Shown one piece after another: positions 11,215 to 21,625 of a stretch of 64,000 nucleotides of DNA. The DNA is from Tenodera sinensis (taxonomy: Eukaryota; Arthropoda; Insecta; Mantodea; Mantidae). Below the pieces are notes generated by a model that saw only the letters and a program-made list of their open reading frames with translations, had not been told where the DNA came from and did not search any database. Position 1 is the first letter of the stretch. Every line of letters starts with the position of its first letter. The position numbers and the translations under genes were made by a program. The DNA lies in NCBI GenBank assembly GCA_030765045.1, contig CM060972.1:3952501-4016500 (forward strand), given 5' to 3'.

Positions 11215-11730
11215 GTTCCCTCAGGGTGCACCTACACGAGTGGGTGTCCGTCCAACATACAGATAAACACTTGTACAAGTTATCTTACTACTAATTTTCT
11301 TGTAGGAACAAGGGGAAATACAATATGCCAGCGATGTCCAACGTTTGCGAAAGAGGGGAGGATGGATTTAGCTCCTCCCACTTTATGCTCTCTTTAACTC
11401 CTAACAGTTTAATCAAAATCGTTAACCATTTTTGAGAAAATCAACATTTTCAAAAAATTTTCTAAGTAAGCGGTAGTTTAGGTTGGAGCAATTTTATTCA
11501 AAAATCTTCGTGTCTCATCTTGAAAGATAATACATTTAAATATGAATTTTGGTTTTGAGTTACGCTGCTTACAGACATGCACACACCCACGGACCTTTTT
11601 CTAAAAATGTTTTTTTTTAAATTCGGGGGCCTCAAAACATAGGTATATTTCCGACGAAATTTCACCTAAATTTTGGGTCGATTATAATACTTCCTCTACT
11701 TATTATACGTAGAAAAAGTAAAAATAAGTA
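11215..11730 (+). repeat. Rep-A copy, diverged
   Basis: The 5' block (ATAAACACTTGTACAAGTTATC, GTAGGAACAAGGGGAAATAC in separate stretches) is followed from 11410 by the 3' half (AATCAAAATCGTTAACC, CGGTAGTTTAGGTTGG, CATGCACACACCCACGG). It ends in TTCCTCTACTTATTATACGT, the left arm of the terminal hairpin. The middle is shortened and diverged. Confidence 0.7.
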
Positions 11731-12011
11731 AACTGTGTATATGGAAAACGAATGTGCAAATAAATATATTTTTTAAATTTAACAAAAAAAGAAAAGTTGT
11801 TTTCGTGTATACTTAGGACAATCCCAAAAAACCAGTCAATCAGTTTGAATAATTCGTTCACCATTGAAAAGACAAGCACATTCTAATTTCTTGATGGAAA
11901 AGTTAGCGAATTGGGTGTCGGGCTTATTTCAGATTTCTCCCGCCTTAAGTGCGAGAGCTCATAGAGGCCAACAGAACGATACAAAAATCGCAAAACATGA
12001 TTCATCGTAAC

Positions 12012-12125
12012 CGAGAAATTGAGGGTTCTAAGCTGCAAAGCGTAGCCAAGAACTTGAGGACTCAAAATCATGCAGTTTAGTCGAAAGATGGAGGGCGCTA
12101 TGTTACATAGCTTAGTCGAGGAATG
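12012..12125 (+). repeat. Diverged 35-bp tandem repeat, about 3.3 units
   Basis: Three consecutive 35-bp blocks start at 12012, 12047 and 12082 and share the frame CGAGAANTTGAGG...TAGT, with a fourth beginning CGAGGAATG. The preceding 36 bp may be one more, older unit. Units differ at many positions, so this is an old array. Confidence 0.55.
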
Positions 12126-12331
12126 ACTTTTATAAGAAACAATGGTAAGTAGCAGGCAGACTATTGTTGCGTCATTCAACTTTGTTCAATTTATGTTTGA
12201 AGTCTGAACATTTTTTCAAGAAAAATGCAGATTCAGAGAGAGAATTCTCATGTAATAATTTTGTGCAATTTCAAATGTGACTTATATGAAACACAGTCAC
12301 TTGAGTTTTTGGGGAGTATTGTCTGTCACGT

Positions 12332-12500
12332 GACGCTGTGTTCCAGTGGTTTGTAGAACTGAAGAGGGGGCGGCAATCTCTTAAAGATGAAGAGGCCGGC
12401 AAGCAACAGTAACATCGCCGCTGTGGAAACAATGTTACAAGACTAACCTACAAGGATATTAGGGATTAGATTAGATCTTCAGTGACGTGGATACTTCCAG
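12332..12500 (+). pseudogene. mariner-type transposase N-terminus relic
   Basis: Frame pieces read DAVFQWFVELKRGRQSLKDE (from 12332), then after a shift NIAAVETMLQD, then LTYKDIRD and IRSSV. These match the order seen in the paired helix-turn-helix DNA-binding region of mariner transposases (FxWFxxFKxGRxSLxDExRxGRP, ENIxxVxxMIxED, xxTYxxIxxxLGISxGSV). At least two frameshifts and two stops are present. Nothing of the DDE/D catalytic domain was found downstream, where a GA repeat follows at 12528. Confidence 0.65.
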
Positions 12501-12527
12501 AAGTGTCTCCAGTTTGTATGAATGGAC

Positions 12528-12549
12528 AGAGAGAGAGAGAGAGAGAGAT
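12528..12549 (+). repeat. (GA)n microsatellite
   Basis: An uninterrupted GA dinucleotide run of about 11 units. Confidence 0.95.
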
Positions 12550-13017
12550 GATCGGAGACGTAAGTAGGGCATCTGCGAGCAGTAAATAATGCGCGATGTG
12601 TAAAAATGCTCCTGCGGCGGGAATCTGCGAGACTTGTCAACAATCTCTCTTTGAGAAGCATGTGGCTATTTGAAAAGTCCTTGAAGTTGCCGACATTCAC
12701 TCTTGGCTTGATAAAATGGTGTCAGTCAACTCCAAGCTTTCGACAAGTGTTCTGCTACGTTTTATTAAATTGCACGTCAAGCCAGGTCCATATTCACAGA
12801 CCGACCATATGTTTACCTTTCTCCGAACTGTTACCACAACTCCAAGGTCTCATGTTCACAATTGTGATTGGTGAAACTAATAACGAACTCAAATACCTGA
12901 CGTTGTCTGAGGTTTGACGGTTTATCGCTGCAATACACACATACAGACATCGTTACACACACGCAAACACATACAAAGACTTACAGACACACGGATTAAT
13001 TAATGTATTTATTATTT

Positions 13018-13094
13018 TTCGGTCTGGGCCAATTTGAACCCGCGACCTTGGCATTAGTAGGCCAGCGTCTAACCAGCTGAGCCACCCAGACCGA
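13018..13094 (-). repeat. tRNA-derived SINE head (SINE-1)
   Basis: On the minus strand it starts TCGGTCTGGG, has box A-like TGGCTCAGCTGGTTAGACG and box B-like GCGGGTTCAAATTGG, and closes with CCCAGACCGA, a perfect 10-bp pairing with its start like an extended acceptor stem. The T-stem does not pair properly, so it is a tRNA-like retroposon head rather than a working tRNA. Related copies are at 16662 and 37093. Confidence 0.6.
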
Positions 13095-13149
13095 CATAGA
13101 CACACAAACAGTCGATAAAGAACTCAATTCGATTTGAATCTATTACGGA

Positions 13150-13635
13150 AACGTAGAAATTGTATTCGATCCAAAATTTCGATGTTCAGATTTCAGCAGA
13201 AATATATGTTTTGAGGGTACGTCAATCCAAAAGAGCATTTTTAGAAAAAGGCGGTGTGTTCTGTGTGTGTGTGTGTGTTTTTTTTTTTTTGGTCTTGTGT
13301 TTATATCTTAACATAACACAAAACAAAAAGAAAATTAAAAACCAAAGTTGGTATTTAATTTAATATCTTCCAAAGATACAACATGAACATTTTGAATAAA
13401 ACTCCTTTACCTAAAAAAGTTTTGGGACATTGTTTCCTCGAAACTGGCCGTAACGAGTTTTATTATATTGTCATAACTGTAAGATATTTTTATGAGAAAT
13501 GAAAGGTATATTTTTAATTTTTTGGATATAGTCCACACAACCTGTTTACTTTTGATGACTTTTGTATAGCTGCTAAACCGTAACATATTGACCAAATCTT
13601 AGTATGCAAAAAATGTTAAAACACAAAAGTTTTGT
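13150..13635 (-). repeat. Rep-A copy
   Basis: Reverse-oriented Rep-A, with the ATTTCGATGTTCAGATTTCA end block, AAACCAAAGTTGGTATTTAA, AATATCTTCCAAAGATAC and an ACTGCTAAACCGTAACATAT block. A GT/T run sits at 13262-13290. Confidence 0.7.
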
Positions 13636-13639
13636 GCAG

Positions 13640-14984
13640 ATGATGTGATTTGCCCGAGTTTAACTTTTCGCGCATGAAGGCTGTGATTGGTGGAGATGTG
13701 GAAATGCCATGCACATGATTGGTTGGTTTCAACCAAATTACGTATGAGTGGATAGCCCGAGTAATTCGCTGTAGTACGGAAAGACTGTAAAGGTGTATCT
13801 ATTTCTCAGCCAAGTCTGTTATATCTACAGATCAAACATGTACGATTAATATCAGAGACGGAACATGTATTAGTAAAATTTGCTCCGTGTGTGTGCAAAC
13901 GCTGCGTTCAGTGAACTTGAACAATCGATTGCTATACAGAAAAGTTGCATAACTGAGGTATTTATTGATAACATGGAAATCGTGGAGTGGGCGTGTGTAT
14001 ATATTTCACAATATTCCGAGCTGTATTGATTGATAAGGAATCAGATGTGAAATTGAGGGGAACAAGGCTGAGCTAGTCACAAACTGTGTTTCTCCCTCAC
14101 TTAGATTGTAATTATCTATGTAACTATTGTACCATTTTGACACGACTGTATGTTTAGAGGAGGCATGGGCACGAGGGAAGAGGTAGCAGTTGAACCTGAA
14201 GCGTTTCATATTGTATCGCTTTATATTTGCAAGTTTAAATTCGCACTCTTCATGAAACAGCCATACTCGCCACTGAATGAGGCATGTCGGAACCTGAACA
14301 ACAGTGTAGGGGAGGGATGGCAGATGGAGTGAGGCAAAAGCGTGTTTCAGGAAAATGGCCCACTTGAGTCGATTTTGCCCGTACCTGGTTTAGTGTGTGA
14401 CAGTGTCACAATGAAAATATACATAAAACGTTTTATATTATTCCACCATTAAATTATGTAAAATTAATTAATAAATTTATGAATATAAAATTATAATGTA
14501 TCAAAGAAAATGACGTAAAATAGTTATTTCATTTGCTTAAACACTTATCGAGGAAAATGGAAGCTAATGATAGAACTATTCAAAATACGAACTATATTCC
14601 GCTTGACATTTTAAACTAAGAACTGAGAGTTTATTAATTCCAGAAAAATAAAAAAAAAGCCAACGAAAAGGAATATGTAAAGTTTTATGGATTGAGAAAC
14701 GAAAAATGCATTACTTTACGAGACTGACGAATTCGGGTTTTCTTACAGACACATTGGAGAAAATTATGTTGTGGCGTTGATAACGTCATAGATACATTAT
14801 TACTATGGTAGTTACGTCATGTATTTACTGACAGTGCTGCCAGATATAATGTCATTTAGCACGAGTATGCCCTCATAATAATCCACATTAATGGCAGGAT
14901 TGCATACACATTCATCAATAGTAGGAACTTCAAATATTTCATACACAAAAACGTTAAATTGTCATACACGAATTATCAGATTGC
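13640..14984. other. Unassigned region
   Basis: No gene recognised. Frames at 14006-14209 (minus) and 14150-14332 (plus) are uninterrupted for about 60 codons each but have no known motif, overlap each other, and lack independent support. The last 100 bp resemble sequence upstream of other Rep-B copies (ATACACAAAAACGTTAAATT). Confidence 0.35.
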
Positions 14985-15460
14985 CAGTCTTTTGTTTACT
15001 CATTGTCACCAAGTATATCCCATAAATCGTTGAAAAATAATTTATTACACATTACAATTAAAGTAGCACTTCATTTCAATTCGACAACTGTGTTTTTAAC
15101 AACTGTTCTTTAAATAATTAATGTATTTTTCCAGAGAAAAGATTATTTCTTAATGCTAAAAATATTGTGAAATTTACTTGGGATTATAAACTAGTTTTCT
15201 GTTATAGCAACAAGAAAAGATCGAATACGTGTAATTCTTGGGTTTGGTTTTCCAAGTTGGCAGTGTATCGCCACCACCACCCTAACCAATTTAATATATT
15301 TTAGATCATTTTATATAATTTAGCATTTCCTGGTCAGATATACTATTTAAGTTCACATTTCATTTACGAAATACTCCAGATAAATATAATTCGATGATAT
15401 GACTGTCACTGTTCCAAAATTTATAGGTTAGGTCACACGTACATAGGTATTATCATATTA
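14985..15460 (+). repeat. Rep-B copy
   Basis: A near-full body from the ATCCCATAAATCGTTGAAAA start block through GGGTTTGGTTTTCCAAGTTGG to TTATAGGTTAGGTCACACGT at the right end. Confidence 0.75.
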
Positions 15461-16660
15461 CTTGTAAGAATTGCTTGTTTTATAGTCATAGCAGTGCAGC
15501 GTGGAAGCAAAGGGACACCAGCAATTCTTCTGTGTGTCTGACAGTTGAGAGACACAACCAGATAAACTTACAAGATAGTTTCTTATGAAGACAGTTGCTT
15601 GTTTCATAGCGTAGGTATAATCAGCGTAAACGGATATATTGCGGATTGTTTTCTTATTCAAACATTTACATCCACTGGTTTGTTGCTTTCTTATAATTAG
15701 AGCTTGGTATATTCAAACGTATAATAGGAAGTGTTCAGGTTAGGTTAGTTAAACATTCGGCACGATCTAAATAACTTGAAGCATGTGGCTGATTCACACG
15801 AAACTCCGTGTATGGCGATTGTCAAATAAGTAAAACAGTATAAGTAAGTTTACTTCCAATTTAACCGAATGTGAGGGTAACTTTGTTATTTTAAATGCGC
15901 ACTCGAACATTTTTAGAGATTTAGATAGTAAGGCAAAGGACCCATGTATGTCGCCGTTCCTAATGTAATTGTAAATCCTGCAGCAAATGGCCATTTACAG
16001 AATACTAACATGAACTACAATAGAGGACGCAAGTAATGCAGTTTTATTAGTAGCAATCCTAAATGTTGTGCTTCAGTTTGAGTATAAAGCTTAGTTTTGT
16101 TAAGAACAAATTTTACCTTGAAATATAAATGATCCTTTTGCTCCACAGAGGCCCAGGATTCTTTCCTTTATCGTAGAACAGTTTAATCAACATAACCTCG
16201 TCAAGCAAACAACATACTAAAAGCACGGCCTTCTCCTAACGTGGCCTCCTTGCTCATGCTATTCCACGTTATTGCACTGTTTGTTTGCAAAGCAACTGTT
16301 AATATTAAAACATCTTCCAAAGTTAATTCATTTCTGTAAAAGTATGTGTGTTTACATAGCTTAGTCTCACCTAGTTATATGTATTTCAGGTTAGAGGTCA
16401 TATTTGGAACACTTTTGTCATGAATAAAGAAATGTCACTTTTTTCCATCATTATTTGCTAACCTGTAAATCAAGTTATTACTTGAGTGACCTTATATTTA
16501 ATACGTGAGTGTATAACAAAGCATGTATTGTTTCTCATGCAAGCAATGTGTGAGAGAGTTATCAACAATAATAAAAATAGGGGCCACATTTGGGGCGTTA
16601 CCCACAGCGTTTTAAAAAGTACCTACAATAGATATCTATGTTAACGCAGTAAGCTCAGTC
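15461..16660. other. Unassigned region
   Basis: No supportable gene or repeat. A minus-strand frame at 15794-15994 (66 codons) has no recognisable domain. Confidence 0.35.
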
Positions 16661-16661
16661 T

Positions 16662-16730
16662 GGGTGACTCGGTTGGTCTACTAATCCCAAGGTCGCGTGT
16701 TCGAATCCACTCAGAGTGATGGTTTCAGTG
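16662..16730 (+). repeat. tRNA-derived SINE head (SINE-1)
   Basis: GTCTGGGTGACTCGGTTGG (box A side), CTACTAATCCCAAGGTCGCG and GTTCGAATCC (box B) occur in the same order as the 13.0-kb copy, with a short deletion between the boxes. The downstream 100 bp (to about 16830) may be the SINE body, but no second full copy is present to prove it. Confidence 0.6.
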
Positions 16731-16847
16731 TACGTAAAATTAACAGTCCCATGTCTGTAGATTTACTGATGTGTAAAAGAACTTCTATCGGCTCACTGTC
16801 GCTTATAATATGATCCTAACACCTAATAAATGAAATGTTGTGTGTTA

Positions 16848-17590
16848 TCAGAAACCACCGACAGGATTTCTGGTTTTGAGTATCATAATAAGACAGAATT
16901 TGTGAAAATGTTTAATATTATGTAGAAGATGTCGTAGGGAATGGTTGATTGCTTCAATTTCTCCATCATAACTTGTTGTTCTATGTTGTAAGGATTTAGA
17001 AACGGTAATGTTGCTCCTGCTCCTTCTTATTAAGAGGTTATGTATAAACATGGAGCCTGAATGGAATAGGATATGGATTATTTCTATCGCTGTATTCATA
17101 TTACATTTTGTTTCTTCTATAATGTTTATATTATACTCTACTGTTGTTAATATTGTAGAATTGGGTTTTATTTGTCAATTTCATTTAAAGTGGGGTATTT
17201 CCAGTTTGCTTTTAAGTTTATTTACAACAGATAGAAAAACTTCTGTGTTGTGAGTGAGGTTAGGAACGTGCGTTTATTCCAATTATCGTGTGGCAATCTA
17301 ATAAGTGTTTCATATTGTATTCTCGCTTGCTGTTGATGCACTAGGTGTTAGTAAATACTCCCATGGAGTCTATAGGTGTTGTTTTAGCACCCAAAGCTTC
17401 GTTTTTTTTTCTTTTTTTGCTGGCTTTTTCAGTAATACATCTAATGTGTTGCTTCCATGTTAATTCCCAAATATTTACTCTGGATTTTGGTTTTATGCTT
17501 TGGTTCATCTGACATTATTAAGTCATCTCTGAATACTGCAGCATTTATTTTTGATACTTCTAATGTTTCAGCAGGTACGGCCCTCCAGGT
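16848..17590 (-). pseudogene. LINE relic with RT and RNase H pieces (LINE-A)
   Basis: Read from 17590 downward, the pieces are: AAVFRDDLIMSDE, corresponding to the RT catalytic FADD box with Ala changed to Arg; SKYLGINMEATH, corresponding to the YLGV motif; GAKTTPIDSMGVFTN and IQYETLIRLPHDNW, the thumb; then TTSYDGEIEAINHSLRHLLH, the early part of an RNase H domain. The thumb pieces match those of 36340-36920 closely, so both are copies of one family. Stops, frameshifts and deletions show it is dead. RNase H after RT points to an I- or Jockey-superfamily LINE. Confidence 0.7.
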
Positions 17591-17689
17591 ACACTGAAAG
17601 CTGTGGTTTTGTCAAATAAAAACATTTAAAAAATGCTGCCCATATAAATCGGCTATTAATTACCCGAACACTCTAAAATGATAAATGAA

Positions 17690-17860
17690 ATATATCAGTT
17701 GAATTTTTTGTGAAGAACTTAGATGGACAAAACCTTAGTATACCAAAATGAAGTTCACGTTAAGGAACACAATTTGTATAAAATATTTGTGCAGTAAACC
17801 ATTTCCGAGATATTCGTTATTTGTTTGAAAGTTTTCTCAAATGGGCGGTACTTATTCCTT
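17690..17860 (-). repeat. Rep-A fragment
   Basis: Reverse-oriented blocks resembling the Rep-A middle (ACAAAACCTTAGTATACCAA, ACACAATTTGTATAAAAT, AAACCATTTCCGAGATATTC). Diverged and short. Confidence 0.5.
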
Positions 17861-18429
17861 TTTTACTTGTGAAGTAGACAGATGAATAAACCTTTCTAAG
17901 AGTAGTTTCTACAAAAGTAGAGAAAGTGTTGTGAGTGTAGCACATTGTAAAAGGGAAAGAATTCAACAAGTGCACCAGTTCCAGTTCCAGTTCCTTCTTC
18001 GTAATGCACAAGAAAGACATCATTTAAAAGTTGGCAAATGTGCTGAAACAAGTTTGGTTTCCCTCCAAACGTGGTGGCAGTTCCACCAAGTGTGGAATGT
18101 TCACGTACGTACTCTAGTTTATGTAATGATGACCAAAAGATGACAAGAATGTGATTGCATTGCTCAAGATGAAGTAATTATGTCACTCACAATGACATCA
18201 CAGCAACGACAATATCTCAATTGTCCTTATAGTCGTATTTCATACCAGTATTTGTGTTAGATCATGTGTCAAGATAAGTGTTTTTAATATTCTATGCTGC
18301 ATGTCCGACATATTTGTTAGTCGATTGTGCATACCAGAATCGATAGTTGCACCTTCAACTGTTATTGTTATGCTGACCTTGGCTCAATGATACAGAGTAT
18401 ACCTACATGTTATAATGTTTAATAAAATG
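17861..18429. other. Unassigned region
   Basis: No gene recognised. A short CCAGTT repeat lies at about 17976-17993. Two overlapping frames at 17817-18023 (minus) and 17931-18143 (plus) have no known domain. Confidence 0.35.
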
Positions 18430-18464
18430 TGATGTGTTGCACTCATGCACTCTTCTTCATGTTA

Positions 18465-18724
18465 AGTAACTAAACCCCGGAGCAACAGCCCATGAAGGGC
18501 TAAGGCCTACCGCCCAGTCGCTGCGTTCCCCACCTCAGTTATGCGGTCTTCACGACCTGGGGCCGCTACTTCTCCATCAAGTAGTTCCTCAATTGGTCCC
18601 CCCGGGACTAACGAGGCTCATTGTACCCCGTGCCAGACCTCCCAGAGGGGGTATAATCCTCATGCTGTTACCGGGGATCGAACCCGGGTCCTCCGCGCCA
18701 GAGGCAAGCGCTACGGAGGCGGTC
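18465..18724 (-). mobile_element. tRNA-derived SINE (SINE-3) inserted in Rep-A
   Basis: On the minus strand the head reads CCGCCTCCGTAGCGC with box B GGGTTCGATCCCCGG. The body follows with CTCTGGGAGGTCTGGCACGG, GAGCCTCGTTAGTCCCGGG, CAATTGAGGAACTACTTGAT and a tail in GCCCTTCATGGGCTGTTG. It is flanked by 10-bp duplications CTTCATGTTA (18455-18464) and CTTCGTGTTA (18725-18734), 9 of 10 matching, and the Rep-A sequence continues across. Box A is weak. A piece of this SINE seeded Array 1 (see findings). Confidence 0.8.
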
Positions 18725-18967
18725 CTTCGTGTTAGTTGAGATAAACATTTGTACAAATTATCTTATTGCTTATTTCCTTGTAGGTACAAGGGGAATATGG
18801 GAATACAGTAGACTTTGAGTGATAGTCAAATCTTTTAAAGCTTTGAGATTCTATACTATTTGCTAAGCTACAAAAATGAACAACGATGTTTGTTGTATTT
18901 GACGAAAATTTAAGTTTTCCGAAACTGACACAAATAAGAAGGAATATCTCCAAAATGGTTTACTCTA

Positions 18968-18968
<1 letters not shown>

Positions 18969-18998
<30 letters not shown>
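18969..18998 (+). repeat. Poly(A) run, about 30 bp
   Basis: Uninterrupted adenines within Rep-A at a place where other copies have a T-rich or A-rich stretch, so it is a slippage expansion rather than a retroposon tail. Confidence 0.9.
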
Positions 18999-19001
<3 letters not shown>

Positions 19002-19589
19002 TGTCTTAGTGATATCTACATTTTTTGTACAGTAAGAACTTGTCTCTCTCTTACGGTTTATGACTTATACAAAAGTCATCCAGAGTAAACAGGACTACAT
19101 AGGCTATAGCCAGAAAATTCAAATTATAAATTTCATTTGTCATAAAAATATATTAAATATTTTGCATTTTAATCAAAATCGTTAGGGCCATTTTCAAGAA
19201 TATCAAAATTTACAAAGTATTTTCCATGTAAAGGGTAGTTTAGGGCGGGGTTATTTTCTTCAAAATCTTTGTGTCACATCCTTGAAAGACATTAAACATA
19301 AATAAAGACATTAAATTAAATGCCAACTTTGGTTTTTAAGCTACTTTTCGCTTTTGAGTTATGCTGTCCACAGACAGACACAAGCACACACAAATACAAA
19401 GATTGCTTTTTTTTGGATTCAGGGGGTGTCAAAACATATTTCCCGTGAAATCTCGACATCGAATTTTTGGGTGTAGTACAATACTTACTAGAAGGTAAAA
19501 ATGAGGATTTCCATATAAAACGTAGACTGTGTTGGGAGATTTTGTTGGAAATTTTTCTCTCGTATTCTTTGAAAATGAACTTAATATCA

Positions 19590-19745
19590 AGTTTAGCTTT
19601 TAGTGAACTTATTATTTTTAGGTTATGCACACACAGATTTTTTTCTAAAAATATGCGATTTAAGGCAGTGTCAAAATATGTATTTATAGTGAAATTTCAG
19701 TATTCATTCTACATTTTTTAACCACCTAGTAGAAGCAAACGAAAA
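19590..19745 (+). repeat. Rep-A fragment (3' part)
   Basis: TTATGCACACACAGATTTTT, TTCTAAAAATATGCGATTTA and GTGAAATTTCAGTATTCATT repeat the Rep-A 3' block a second time just downstream of the 19.4-kb one. Confidence 0.55.
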
Positions 19746-20123
19746 TTTTAACTAAGTTTCTATTCTTCAAACACAAGAAATTCATATAAACTTTATTGGT
19801 ATGGTCTTTTTTAATAACTTACAAAGTTAGAGGTTATGATTCAGGGCTTCAAAAAGGTTAATTATTATCCGGTTAAAGCAACAGTTATTTGTGTACGTGT
19901 GTTAGGCATCCGTTATGTTAATGCGTCAACATATTCTAAGTTTGTTTATATCTCATTTACTTTCACTTTTCTAAGGAAAGTAGTGCATACTGCTACCAAA
20001 AGTGGTCAAGTGACTTCTGTAAAACGGAGAATTAACAACACTAAAGATAATATATTGCATCTTGTTTACAAATTTGGGAGTATTTACGACGCTTGGGAAA
20101 GGAATTTAGCTGTTAGCAAAATG

Positions 20124-20208
<85 letters not shown>

Positions 20209-20210
20209 TA
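20124..20210 (+). repeat. (TAA)n microsatellite, about 29 units
   Basis: A pure TAA/ATA run. It creates polyasparagine in one frame and polytyrosine on the other strand, so the frames spanning it are not credible genes. Confidence 0.95.
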
Positions 20211-20484
20211 GTGGGATTTTACTTAAATGGAGTGCTTTGATAGGAGAAAGGTTATGTATTACACTTACATGACCCTTCCGTCGCAGTGTTTTATTACTGT
20301 CAGTAGGACATCGTAAAGGTAAAGACATACTCGTATGAGGTCCGGATTCAAGCCCCTAACGCCATTAGCCCCTCGCTGCTTAGCCCTGATTGACTACAGA
20401 ACAGGAAAAAACATCTTTTTGCAAATTTTCTTCACTTTATGAGTACTAATTTTGGGTTGAGAAAACGGAATATAACAAATAAAG

Positions 20485-21195
20485 AAATCTCACGTGTTTA
20501 TTTCCTTGTAGGTACAAGGGGAATATGGCAATACAGTAGGCTTTCAGCGAGAGTCAAATCTTTTAAAGTTTTCAAATTCCGTTCTCTTTGAACGACTAAG
20601 ATATAAAAAGATGAATAACCATCTTTCGTTTCACAAAGTTTAAATACCCCAAAACTCACTAAATAATAACAACGAATATCTTCCATTTGATTCACTCCAG
20701 GAAAAGAAATTCATTTGTGCGTAAAATGTATGTTTCAGCAAGATTTACGTCCTTTGTACAGTGAGATTTGATGTCTCTCTTTATGGTTTACCAGTTATGG
20801 AAAAGTCATCCAGAGTAAACAGAACTGCGAGGGCTATTATCAGAAAATTCAAAATGTACATTTCTTTTGTCACAAAAATATCTTAAATATATGACATTTT
20901 AATCAAAATCGTTAGAACCATTTCTGAGAAAATCAAAATTTTCCACGTAAAGAACAGTTCAGGGTGAAGAAATTTTCTGAAAATGTGTCACATACTTCAA
21001 AGACAAACTTAAATAACTTGGTTTTGAACCTAGTATCCACAAGAGCGTGCGCGCGCACACTAGAACGTTTTCCTAATGCTATTTATAGACACTCAAAGAA
21101 ACCTAGACGTTTTATAAGAACATTATTGGTGCAAATACAATACAATGATGGTCTCGGAATGATATACTTCCCCGATTTACAACAAACACATGGCA
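20485..21195 (+). repeat. Rep-A copy
   Basis: Begins in the TTATTTCCTTGTAGGTACAA block and runs through AGTCATCCAGAGTAAACAGA and AATCAAAATCGTTAGAACC to a diverged 3' end near ATACTTCCCCGATTTAC. Confidence 0.75.
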
Positions 21196-21454
21196 GACAA
21201 AGTTGAAACCACCTCCGTCTTTTACTGAAGATGCTTACGTGTTAATCTTATAACTCAAATTAATATGTTAAACTTTACTGAATATAACTTTATTTAATTA
21301 GTCTTTAAAATGTTGAATTTGGAAATACAATCATATAAAATCAGTACTGATATATTTAAGTATAATTAGACATCAGCTGACATCTACTGGCGACCACAGA
21401 AAACTTGACTTACAATAAAGTACATGACCAAGTAATAAATTGTATATAGTAAAC

Positions 21455-21625
21455 CTGATGTGTTGCACTCACATGACTTTCTCTACTCTTGTACTAACCA
21501 TTCTTACAAACTCTTATTCCTATATCTTCTTCGTGTTAGTTGAGATAAACATTTGTAGAAATTATCTTATTGCTTATTTCCTTGTAGGTACAACGGGAAT
21601 ATGGGAATACAGTAGACTTTGTGCA
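21455..21625 (+). repeat. Rep-A 5' end
   Basis: A clean 5' block from CTGATGTGTTGCACTCACAT through TACAAACTCTTATTCCTATA to GGGAATACAGTAGACTTTG, then abrupt loss of similarity. Confidence 0.75.

Larger units (their letters stand above)
18430..19510 (+). repeat. Rep-A, best copy in the window (split by a SINE)
   Basis: Rep-A is the commonest dispersed repeat here, with about 20 copies or fragments on both strands. Landmarks in order are: TGATGTGTTGCACTCACATG start; GTTAGTTGAGATAAACATTT; TTCCTTGTAGGTACAAGGGG; GAATACAGTAGACTTTGAGT; AAATGGTTTACTC; CTTACGGTTTA; AAAGTCATCCAGAGTAAACA; AATCAAAATCGTTAGGGCC; AAGGGTAGTTTAGGG; CACATCCTTGAAAGACATTA; CACAGACAGACACAAGCAC; CCGTGAAATCTCGACATCG. Fuller 3' ends elsewhere (11.7, 42.4, 43.2 kb) finish in a hairpin CCTCTACT/AGTAGAGG followed by AAGTAAAA. 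No protein is encoded. Several copies begin AATCTGATGTG. A 5' TC plus a 3' hairpin would fit a non-autonomous Helitron, but the usual CTRR end was not seen, so the class is open. This copy has an internal poly(A) at 18969-18998. Confidence 0.8.

Noticed and set aside
13018..13094. Functional tRNA gene
   Set aside because: Boxes A and B and an acceptor-like pairing exist, but the T-stem is mispaired and related truncated copies indicate a SINE family.
18969..18998. Retroposon poly(A) tail
   Set aside because: It lies inside Rep-A, whose sequence continues on both sides, so it is an internal expansion.
19836..20328. Asn-rich (plus) and Tyr-rich (minus) frames
   Set aside because: Both are created by the TAA microsatellite at 20124-20210.
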